From positions 1 through 64,000 of the forward strand of contig CAZNEZ010000003.1 in NCBI GenBank assembly GCA_964572475.1: a stretch of 64,000 bases of DNA, given 5' to 3'. The position numbers were made by a program, and so were the translations under genes. The notes under the pieces are model-generated. The model was given only the letters and a program-made list of their open reading frames with translations. It was not told the DNA's origin and searched no databases. This document shows positions 24,330 through 31,941 of the stretch, piece after piece. Every line of letters begins with the position of its first letter. Position 1 is the first letter of the stretch. The stretch comes from CAZNEZ01 sp964572475. GTDB taxonomy: Bacteria; Bacillota; Clostridia; Lachnospirales; Lachnospiraceae.

Positions 24330-26255
24330 ATGAGTATTATTAATGTTGATAAAAACAAATGTGTAGGATGTAATGCGTGTGTAAAAGTATGTCCTGCCGG
24401 AGACGCAAATATTGCAAAGTATGACTCAACAGGTAAGGTGGTTATATCTATTGACGATGAAAAATGTATTAAGTGCGGTGAATGTATCAGGAACTGCTCA
24501 CATAATGCAAGGAGTTTTGAGGATGATACAGCAAAATTCTTTAGAGATTTAAAAGCAGGTCAGGAGATTGCGATAATAGTAGCACCAGCTATAAGAACAT
24601 CATTTCCAGATAGATGGGAAAATGTTCTTGGATGGTTACGGGCCAGTGGTGCAAAAGGAATCTATGATGTGGCGCTAGGAGCAGATATCTGTACATGGGC
24701 ACATGTGAGATATTTACAAAAGAATCCCAATGCCAAGATTATCTCACAACCATGTGCAGCTATTGTTAATTATGCTTTAAGACATAAACATGAGATGATA
24801 AAAAGCCTATCACCAGTACAAAGTCCAATGGCGTGCCTTGCTATATATATGAGAAAATATCTAGGATATAGAGGTAAGATAGCTGCAATATCACCTTGCA
24901 TTGCCAAAATAGATGAGTTTAGGGATACTGAACTTATACAATATAATGTGACTATGGAACATTTAAAAAACCATATAAACAAAAGCGGAGTTGTTCTTAA
25001 AAAATATACAGAATTTAGTAACTTTGATGAGGAGATAGGGTTAGAGGGTTCGGTTTATCCTAGACCAGGAGGATTAAAGAAGAATCTACTAATACATTTG
25101 CCAGAAGTCAATGTAATTAATTCGGAAGGCCAGAAGGTATATGGAGAATTTGATGATTACATGATTACTAAATCAGAGAATATTCCAACGGTGTTTGATG
25201 TACTTAATTGTGAATTTGGTTGTAATGGAGGACCAGCTACAGGAAGTGAATATCATTCGTTTGAAGCAAGCCAGATTATGCATGAAAGGGAAAGACTTAC
25301 TAGAAAGATAAGGAAAGATAATACTGATAAGCATGGACATGATAAACAGTTTGAGAGATTTGATAAAGAATTGAGTATAGAGCAATTCTTAAGAACATAT
25401 AGGGCACTTAGTGTTAAATCACAAGAAATATCAGAGGTTGAGATTTCAAAAGCAATGGAGAGCTTAGGAAAATTTAGCGAAACAGATAGACATTTTGATT
25501 GTCATTCCTGTGGTTATAAGACATGCAGAGAGATGGCGACAGCTCTTGCAAAGGGAATTAATATTAAAGATAACTGTAGACAATACGTTCTTAATAGCGT
25601 TAAATCTGAAAGAGAAAAGGTATCTAATATCAATAAAAATGTGTTATCAATTAATCAGCAGCTTATGGCTATTTTTGAGACTCTTAAGGAACATATTGAA
25701 AATGTAAAAGAACAGACAATAATAATAGAAGAAAATGGACAAAAAAGCGCAGATGATATGAATAATGTAGCTGGATATATGACAGAGCTTAATACTGCTA
25801 ATGATGGAGTTATTAAAGCTATTACAAATGTTGAAGAAGGTGTTGGAAAGTATTCAGTTATGACTAATGCAGTTGAAAAAATCGCTGCTAAAATCACATT
25901 ATTATCACTAAATGCATCTATTGAAGCAGCAAGAGCAGGTGAGGCAGGACGAGGATTCTCAGTTGTAGCTACAAATATCAGAGACTTATCCGATAGCTCA
26001 AAAGGTGCTGTTGGAGATGCTAAAAATATTAAAAATGAGTTAGAAGAAAATATGATTGAGATTTCAGAGGCATTATCTAATTTTTCAGTAACTATTGAAG
26101 AACTTGTTGATAGTATAAATGAGACGGCTGAAGTAGTAATAGGAACCAACGATAACAACAAAGTTATTGCTGAAGCTATGGAAGAAATAAGTAAAATGGC
26201 TATAAGAGTTCAGAAAATGATAAAAGAAACTGACGATATTTTATGTGCTGAATAA
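24330..26255 (+). CDS. FeFe-hydrogenase-like iron-sulfur sensor fused to a chemoreceptor signalling domain
   Basis: A 641-residue soluble protein. Two ferredoxin clusters come first: Cys11/14/17/21 (CVGCNACVKVCP) and Cys46/49/52/56 (CIKCGECIRNCS). A hydrogenase large-subunit domain (~75-345) follows with a changed L1 (SQPCAA instead of TSCCP), an L2-like SPCIAKIDEF and an L3-like CEFGCNGGP. A further FeS module (CHSCGYKTC, ~391) precedes a coiled coil. The end is a methyl-accepting chemotaxis core with LLSLNASIEAARAGEAGRGFSVVA (~523). No membrane helix is seen. Sensory hydrogenases of the HydS type carry the same modules with PAS; here an MCP output replaces PAS. The likely role is a cytoplasmic H2/redox sensor signalling to CheA, which is inference. 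Confidence 0.9.
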   Translation: MSIINVDKNKCVGCNACVKVCPAGDANIAKYDSTGKVVISIDDEKCIKCGECIRNCSHNARSFEDDTAKFFRDLKAGQEIAIIVAPAIRTSFPDRWENVLGWLRASGAKGIYDVALGADICTWAHVRYLQKNPNAKIISQPCAAIVNYALRHKHEMIKSLSPVQSPMACLAIYMRKYLGYRGKIAAISPCIAKIDEFRDTELIQYNVTMEHLKNHINKSGVVLKKYTEFSNFDEEIGLEGSVYPRPGGLKKNLLIHLPEVNVINSEGQKVYGEFDDYMITKSENIPTVFDVLNCEFGCNGGPATGSEYHSFEASQIMHERERLTRKIRKDNTDKHGHDKQFERFDKELSIEQFLRTYRALSVKSQEISEVEISKAMESLGKFSETDRHFDCHSCGYKTCREMATALAKGINIKDNCRQYVLNSVKSEREKVSNINKNVLSINQQLMAIFETLKEHIENVKEQTIIIEENGQKSADDMNNVAGYMTELNTANDGVIKAITNVEEGVGKYSVMTNAVEKIAAKITLLSLNASIEAARAGEAGRGFSVVATNIRDLSDSSKGAVGDAKNIKNELEENMIEISEALSNFSVTIEELVDSINETAEVVIGTNDNNKVIAEAMEEISKMAIRVQKMIKETDDILCAE

Positions 26256-26330
26256 CATTTATTTCCTATTTATTAAAAAAAGACTTGAAATATTCTCTAA
26301 AAGTATGTATTTTATAATATGAATATGTAT

Positions 26331-26356
26331 GAAAGAACGCAGTAGCGTTAAAATGC
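26331..26356 (+). repeat. Partial copy of the dispersed repeat box upstream of lysC
   Basis: GAAAGAACGCAGTAGCGT followed by TAAAATGC matches the conserved first box of the 85-bp repeat (GAAAGTACGCAGTAGCGTGAAA) with few changes. The hairpin part is missing; a short GGCC/GGCT stem lies further downstream, before the lysC binding site. Confidence 0.6.
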
Positions 26357-26392
26357 AATAAAAAGGCCGGAGAGGCTGGAAGGAATTTAGAG

Positions 26393-27712
26393 ATGAAGAA
26401 AATTGTAAAATTTGGCGGAAGTTCATTAGCAAGTGCTGAACAGTTTAAAAAAGTAGGAGATATTATCCGTTCTGATGCAGACAGAAGATATGTTGTACCA
26501 TCAGCTCCAGGAAAAAGAAATTCAAAAGATACTAAGGTTACAGATATGCTATATGCATGTTATGCTGCAGCAGAAGAAAATAAGGAATTTAAAGAACTAC
26601 TTACTAAAATTAAGGCTAGATATGAGGAGATAATTACAGGGTTGAATCTAGAGTTATCTTTGGATAATGAATTTAAGACCATTGAGAGCAATTTTAAAAA
26701 TAAAGAAGGCAGTGATTATGCTGCATCAAGAGGCGAATATCTGAATGGTATTGTTATGGCTAATTACTTAGGATATGAGTTCATTGATGCTGCTACAGTA
26801 ATATTCTTTTGTGAAGATGGCAGTTTTGATACAGAAAAAACAGATAAAATTCTTGCAGAGAGATTATCAAAGGTTGAAAGAGCTGTTATTCCAGGATTCT
26901 ATGGAGCAATGCCAGATGGTAAAGTTAAGACTTTTTCAAGAGGTGGCTCTGATATAACAGGCTCAATTGTAGCTAAGGCAATTAAGGCTGACCTATATGA
27001 GAATTGGACTGATGTTTCAGGTTTTCTTGTAGCTGACCCTAGAATTATTAAAGATCCAGAGGTAATTACTACAATTACATACAAAGAGCTTAGAGAGCTT
27101 TCTTATATGGGAGCGACAGTTCTTCATGAAGATGCAATCTTTCCAGTTAGAAAAGAGGGTATTCCAATTAATATTAAGAATACTAATGCACCAGAAGATA
27201 AAGGAACACTTATTGTTGAAAGTACTTGTCAACAGCCTAAGTATACAATTACTGGTATTGCTGGTAAAAAAGGATTTGTAGCTATTAATATTGAAAAAGA
27301 CCAGATGAATTCAGAGATTGGTTTTGGACGTAAAGTACTTGAAGTATTTGAGGATAACGGAATCTCATTTGAGCATGTTCCATCAGGAATTGATACACTT
27401 ACAGTATTTGTTCATCAGGATGAATTTATGGCAAAAGAGCAGGAAGTAATCTCTGGAATTCACAGACTTACACATCCTGATTCAATTGACTTAGAATCAG
27501 ATCTTGCACTTATAGCTGTTGTTGGTCGTGGAATGAAGGCTACAAGAGGTACAGCAGGAAGAATATTTGCTGCACTTGCTCATGCTAATGTCAATGTTAA
27601 GATGATTGATCAGGGCTCAAGCGAGCTTAACATTATAATTGGTGTTAAAAACGATGATTTCAAGACAGCAATCAAAGCAATATATGATATATTTGTACTA
27701 ATTCAGTTATAA
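26393..27712 (+). CDS. lysC: Aspartate kinase (monofunctional)
   Basis: A 439-residue protein. KFGGSS at residues 6-11 binds ATP and aspartate. FSRGGSDITGS and ADPRII complete the kinase domain, and the last ~150 residues hold two ACT domains (TITGIAGKKGFVAINI and LIAVVGRGMKATRGTAGRIF) for amino-acid feedback. It makes aspartyl phosphate for lysine, methionine and threonine synthesis. The N-terminal half includes the SAPGKRNSKDTKVTDML form typical of a clostridial subgroup. It stands alone, without asd or dap genes beside it. No lysine riboswitch is recognisable in the 137-base leader, which instead carries a partial copy of the dispersed repeat. Confidence 0.95.
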   Translation: MKKIVKFGGSSLASAEQFKKVGDIIRSDADRRYVVPSAPGKRNSKDTKVTDMLYACYAAAEENKEFKELLTKIKARYEEIITGLNLELSLDNEFKTIESNFKNKEGSDYAASRGEYLNGIVMANYLGYEFIDAATVIFFCEDGSFDTEKTDKILAERLSKVERAVIPGFYGAMPDGKVKTFSRGGSDITGSIVAKAIKADLYENWTDVSGFLVADPRIIKDPEVITTITYKELRELSYMGATVLHEDAIFPVRKEGIPINIKNTNAPEDKGTLIVESTCQQPKYTITGIAGKKGFVAINIEKDQMNSEIGFGRKVLEVFEDNGISFEHVPSGIDTLTVFVHQDEFMAKEQEVISGIHRLTHPDSIDLESDLALIAVVGRGMKATRGTAGRIFAALAHANVNVKMIDQGSSELNIIIGVKNDDFKTAIKAIYDIFVLIQL

Positions 27713-27750
27713 AATGCAATAAAGTATAACATTTTAGAAAGTGGTGTAGA

Positions 27751-29550
27751 ATGATTAAGGAAAGAACAGCTAAGTTAAGAGATTTCATGGATAGACATAA
27801 TATTTCTGTGTATGTAATTCCAACTTCAGATGCCCATGATTCAGAATATATCTGTGATTACTATAAGTGCCGCAGATATATGAGCGGATTTACAGGATCG
27901 GCAGGAACAATGGTGGTCACTAAGACTGAAGCTGTTCTTTTTACTGATGGAAGATATTTTCTACAGGCAGAAAAACAGTTAGAAGGCTCAGATATTAGGC
28001 TTATGAAAATGGGTGAGCCAGGAGTGCCTGATGAACAGGAATATATTATTGATAATCTTTTAGATAATACTAATATTGGTGTAGATGGAAGAACAATAAG
28101 TGCTTCATACGGATTAAGTCTAAAGAAAGCTTCAGCCAATAAGGGAGGCCGTCTTATATATAGGGAAGACCTTGTCGGTGAGATATGGAAAGATAGACCA
28201 AGTCAGGAGTTTACAAGTCCATTTGTACTTGAAGATAAATATGCCGGAGTTAAAGTAACAGACAAATTAAGGGTTGTTAGAGAACATTTAAAAGATAAAA
28301 GAGCAGATGCATTTTTATTAACAAGCCTAGATGATATAGCATGGTTATTCAATATAAGAGGTAATGATATTGAATATAATCCAGTAGTTACGGCATTTTC
28401 TATAGTTACAGATAAAGAAGCAATTCTTTTTGCAAGGAAACAAGTATTTGGAGAGAGTATAATATCTAAGCTACAATCCGATGAAGTTAGTATTATGGAA
28501 TATGAGGATATATACGAATATGTAAAACATTTCCCAGCAACTATGAGTATTATACTTGACAGAAGTAGAGTTAATTATCTTGTATATAGAAATATTGAAC
28601 ATGATGCATATATAATAGATGAAAGTAATTACACAACAATGCTTAAGGCCGTTAAGAATGAAGTTGAGATAAATAATCTCTATAAGGCACATTTACTTGA
28701 TGGAATTGCAGTAACCAGATTTATGCACTGGCTTAAAGAAAATGTTGGAAAAATAAAAATTACTGAAATTAGTGCGGCGAATAGACTAGAAGAATTCAGA
28801 AAAGAAGCCTCTACTTATATTGAACCAAGTTTTGAGACAATTAGTGCATTTAATCAAAATGGAGCAATTGTTCATTATGCACCTACCGTTGAATCAGATA
28901 CTGAAGTTAATATGAATGGTCTGTTACTAGTGGATTCTGGAGCACAATATTATGAAGGAACTACAGATATTACAAGAACATTTGTGGTAGGTGATATTAC
29001 TGAACAGATGAAGAAGCATTTTACATTATTAGCAAAATCAATGCTTAATCTTGCACATGCATCTTTTTTATATGGATGTTCAGGGCAGACACTTGATGTA
29101 CTTGCAAGAGAACCATTATGGCGATATGGACTTGACTATAAGCATGGTACAGGTCATGGTGTAGGATATCTTCTTAATGTACACGAAGGTCCTAATAATT
29201 TTAGATGGAAAATTCGAGAGGAAAATGATATGATTCCTTTAGAGCCTGGAATGATTACTACTGATGAACCGGGATTATATATTGAAGGTCAGTATGGGAT
29301 AAGAACTGAGAATGAGCTGTTGTGTGTTAAAAAAGATGCTAATGAATATGGTACTTTTCTGGGATTTGATATTTTAACCTGTGTACCTATTGATATTGAT
29401 GGAATTGATTTAGCGTATCTTAACAGCCATGATATAGACAGACTTAATTCCTATCATGAGAATGTATATAATAAATTGGCACCATTTCTAGATGAATCGG
29501 ATAAATCATGGCTGAAAAATTACACAAAGAAGTTAAAATGCCTATATTAA
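27751..29550 (+). CDS. Aminopeptidase P family protein (Xaa-Pro aminopeptidase)
   Basis: A 599-residue M24B metallopeptidase of the long, three-domain type seen in eukaryotic APP1 and many Clostridia. Two creatinase-like N-terminal domains (start VIPTSDAHDSEYI) precede the pita-bread catalytic domain. The metal ligands lie in DSGAQYYEGTTDITRTF (two Asp), GTGHGVGYLLNVHEGP (His), TDEPGLYIEGQYG (Glu) and RTENELL (Glu). It removes N-terminal residues that precede proline, in the cytoplasm. It starts 39 bases after lysC with GAAAGTGGTG upstream. It has no known metabolic link to lysC, so co-transcription may be incidental. Confidence 0.94.
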   Translation: MIKERTAKLRDFMDRHNISVYVIPTSDAHDSEYICDYYKCRRYMSGFTGSAGTMVVTKTEAVLFTDGRYFLQAEKQLEGSDIRLMKMGEPGVPDEQEYIIDNLLDNTNIGVDGRTISASYGLSLKKASANKGGRLIYREDLVGEIWKDRPSQEFTSPFVLEDKYAGVKVTDKLRVVREHLKDKRADAFLLTSLDDIAWLFNIRGNDIEYNPVVTAFSIVTDKEAILFARKQVFGESIISKLQSDEVSIMEYEDIYEYVKHFPATMSIILDRSRVNYLVYRNIEHDAYIIDESNYTTMLKAVKNEVEINNLYKAHLLDGIAVTRFMHWLKENVGKIKITEISAANRLEEFRKEASTYIEPSFETISAFNQNGAIVHYAPTVESDTEVNMNGLLLVDSGAQYYEGTTDITRTFVVGDITEQMKKHFTLLAKSMLNLAHASFLYGCSGQTLDVLAREPLWRYGLDYKHGTGHGVGYLLNVHEGPNNFRWKIREENDMIPLEPGMITTDEPGLYIEGQYGIRTENELLCVKKDANEYGTFLGFDILTCVPIDIDGIDLAYLNSHDIDRLNSYHENVYNKLAPFLDESDKSWLKNYTKKLKCLY

Positions 29551-29626
29551 TATTTTTTTATTCATGTTATACTATAGTGCGAACCGGTGGTTTGGCTCTA
29601 ACTTATTGGAAAAGGGATGATTACTG

Positions 29627-30547
29627 ATGAAGAAGTTACTTTTTATCTATAATGCTCATTCAGGAAAGGCACAGATTAAGATACACCTGTCGGACATAAT
29701 AGATTTATTTATTAAAGCAGGATATGAAGTGGATATACATCCAACTCAAAAGCCTTTAGATGCAAAAGAACAGATTCTAAAAAAGGCTGAAAGTTACGAT
29801 ATGATTGTATGCAGTGGAGGAGATGGCACACTGAACGAGACCGTATCAGGTGTGATGGAACTGGAGGAGAAGCCAGTTATCGGATATATCCCTGCTGGTT
29901 CTACCAATGATTTTGCTTCAAGTATAAAATTACCAAAGAGAATGATTGATGCTGCTGAGGTTATTGTAAGTGGCAATCCAATTAGTGTTGATATAGGATC
30001 GTTTAATTCAAAGAATTTTGTATATGTAGCTGGGTTCGGTGCATTCACAGAAGTGTCCTATATGACCTCGCAGAATTTAAAGAATGTGTTGGGACACCAG
30101 GCATACATAGTTGAGGCTGTCAAATCTATAACCAAGCTCAAATCTTATAATATGAGAATTGAACATGATGGTGAGGTTATAGAAGATAAGTTCCTCTATG
30201 GAATGGTTAGCAACTCTAAGTCTGTTGGCGGATTTAAAGGAATTGCAGGAAAAGGTGTTAAAATGGATGATGGTGTCTTTGAGGTTACTCTGATTACGCC
30301 ACCTAAGAATCCAATTGAATTACAGATGATAGTAACAACGCTTCTTGGGGTTACTAAAGGAAGATGTAACAATATTTATAGTTTTACAAGTGCTGATATT
30401 AAATTCATATCAGAGATAAATGTGCCATGGGTACTTGATGGCGAATATGGTGGCTCACCTAAGATTGTTAATATTACTGACAATCATAAGGCCATTTCGG
30501 TAATGTCGGGAACAAAGAAAAAGATGAAGTCTAATAATAATAAATAA
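29627..30547 (+). CDS. Diacylglycerol/lipid kinase family protein
   Basis: A 306-residue protein of the DagK/YegS/BmrU family. It starts with KLLFIYNAHSGKA, has the nucleotide-binding GGDGTLNE (about residue 65) and GYIPAGSTNDFA, and ends with a beta-rich lobe containing GVFEVTLI and WVLDGE. Members phosphorylate diacylglycerol or related lipids at the inner membrane face, recycling lipid head-group by-products. The exact lipid cannot be read. The start ATG at 29627 follows AAAGGGATGATTACTG. It is followed by a terminator that overlaps the rpoD promoter. Confidence 0.9.
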   Translation: MKKLLFIYNAHSGKAQIKIHLSDIIDLFIKAGYEVDIHPTQKPLDAKEQILKKAESYDMIVCSGGDGTLNETVSGVMELEEKPVIGYIPAGSTNDFASSIKLPKRMIDAAEVIVSGNPISVDIGSFNSKNFVYVAGFGAFTEVSYMTSQNLKNVLGHQAYIVEAVKSITKLKSYNMRIEHDGEVIEDKFLYGMVSNSKSVGGFKGIAGKGVKMDDGVFEVTLITPPKNPIELQMIVTTLLGVTKGRCNNIYSFTSADIKFISEINVPWVLDGEYGGSPKIVNITDNHKAISVMSGTKKKMKSNNNK

Positions 30548-30607
30548 TAAAACTCATATTTCTCGACAAAAACCGATTATTTTTAACAAAAATGAATAAT
30601 TTTTGGG

Positions 30608-30634
30608 TAGCTGGTTTACACTGGCTATTTTTTT
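30608..30634 (+). terminator. Terminator embedded in the rpoD promoter
   Basis: TAGCTGGT (30608-30615) pairs with ACTGGCTA (30620-30627), including two GU pairs, with a four-base loop and seven T. The loop and 3' arm overlap the -35 element and spacer of the promoter at 30615-30643. Confidence 0.65.
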
Positions 30635-30643
30635 GTGTATAAT
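30615..30643 (+). promoter_or_regulatory. Sigma-A promoter of rpoD
   Basis: TTTACA (30615-30620), a 17-base spacer and a perfect TATAAT (30638-30643). It lies 57 bases before the rpoD start. Confidence 0.85.
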
Positions 30644-30700
30644 GTTGCAACGTACAAGGAATAATTTTAGTGTGTTAATGGAATAGCAAAGGAGCAAGCA

Positions 30701-31822
30701 ATGGATAAAAACATTTTTGAAGAAAAAATGGAAAAGTTAGTTGAGCTTGGTAAGAGTAAAAAAGGCGTTCTTGAAATTGGAGATATTAACGATTTCTTTA
30801 AAGGAATGGAAATATCAGTTGAACAGATGGAAGCCGTTTATCAGTATCTAGAAGCAAAGCATATAGATGTGCTTAGAATAATGGACGATAATTTTGCAGC
30901 AGATGAGGAACTTATTCTTGAACCTGTTGATGAAGAATTTGAAGAGGAAGAAGAAAATATCGATCTTGATGCCGTAGATCTTCTTGAAGGTATAGGAACT
31001 GAGGATCCTGTTAGAATGTATCTAAAAGAGATTGGAACAGTACCACTTCTTTCAGCAGAGGCTGAATTAAGACTTGCTAAGAAGAAAGCTGATGGAGATC
31101 CAATAGCTAAAGAGAGACTTATAGAAGCTAACTTAAGACTGGTTGTTAGTATTGCTAAGAGATATACAGGTAGAGGAATGAGCTTTCTAGACCTTGTTCA
31201 GGAAGGTAATCTTGGACTTATAAAGGGTGTTGAGAAGTTTGATTATGAAAAAGGATATAAGCTTAGTACTTATGCAACTTGGTGGATTAGACAGTCTGTA
31301 ACAAGGGCACTTGCAGATCAGGCTAGAACGATTCGTGTTCCTGTTCATATGGTAGAAACAATCAATAGAATGTCTAAGATGCAGAGAAAGCTTACACTTG
31401 AGCTTGGATATGAACCATCAACAAGTGAACTTGCACAAGCACTTGAGATGACAGAAGAAAAAGTATTAGAGATTATGCAGATTGCCAGAGAACCGGCATC
31501 GCTAGAAACACCTATAGGAGAAGAAGATGATTCTAATCTGGGTGATTTTGTAGCAGATAATAATACAGTTACTCCAGAGCAGAATATTGAGTCAGTAATG
31601 CTCAGAGAGCATATTGATATTCTTCTAGAAGACCTTAAAGAGAGAGAAAAACAGGTAATTGTCCTTAGATTTGGTCTTGAGGATGGACATCCTAGAACAC
31701 TTGAAGAGGTTGGTAAAGAATTTAATGTAACAAGAGAAAGAATAAGACAGATAGAGGCAAAAGCACTTCGCAAGCTTCGCAATCCTGTTAGAAGTAAAAA
31801 GATTAAAGATTTCTTGATGTAG
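30701..31822 (+). CDS. rpoD: RNA polymerase primary sigma factor
   Basis: A 373-residue sigma-70 group 1 protein, the usual Firmicute size. An acidic region 1.1 is followed by region 1.2 (DPVRMYLKEIGTVPLLSAEAE) and region 2 (LRLVVSIAKRYTGRGMSFLDLVQEGNLGL, with KFDYEKGYKLSTYATWWIRQ for -10 recognition and melting). Region 3 and region 4, with the helix-turn-helix EEVGKEFNVTRERIRQIEAKALRKL, complete it. It directs RNA polymerase to housekeeping promoters. dnaG, the usual upstream neighbour in Firmicutes, is absent here. The start at 30701 follows AAAGGAGCAAGCA. Confidence 0.97.
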   Translation: MDKNIFEEKMEKLVELGKSKKGVLEIGDINDFFKGMEISVEQMEAVYQYLEAKHIDVLRIMDDNFAADEELILEPVDEEFEEEEENIDLDAVDLLEGIGTEDPVRMYLKEIGTVPLLSAEAELRLAKKKADGDPIAKERLIEANLRLVVSIAKRYTGRGMSFLDLVQEGNLGLIKGVEKFDYEKGYKLSTYATWWIRQSVTRALADQARTIRVPVHMVETINRMSKMQRKLTLELGYEPSTSELAQALEMTEEKVLEIMQIAREPASLETPIGEEDDSNLGDFVADNNTVTPEQNIESVMLREHIDILLEDLKEREKQVIVLRFGLEDGHPRTLEEVGKEFNVTRERIRQIEAKALRKLRNPVRSKKIKDFLM

Positions 31823-31827
31823 TGATA

Positions 31828-31853
31828 AGTGCTTGCTTAGGCAAGCGCTTTTT
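31828..31853 (+). terminator. rpoD terminator
   Basis: AGTGCTTGC pairs with GCAAGCGCT around TTAG and is followed by TTTTT, six bases after the rpoD stop. The arm sequence resembles the second hairpin of the 85-bp repeats, but the repeat box is absent. Confidence 0.9.
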
Positions 31854-31941
31854 AGATATATAGGAAATCATGTAAAAAAGATATTATATGTGATATACTT
31901 TCTGTATTGCTAATATATGTTGATATGTTTGGAGGTAGAAA

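Noticed and set aside
25655..26161. 168-residue minus-strand frame inside the hydrogenase-like gene
   Set aside because: It mirrors the chemoreceptor helices on the opposite strand; the Ser/Ala/Ile-rich composition is typical of an antisense shadow.
26256..26392. Lysine riboswitch before lysC
   Set aside because: The 137-base gap lacks the long five-helix L-box core; only a partial repeat box and a 4-bp stem are visible.
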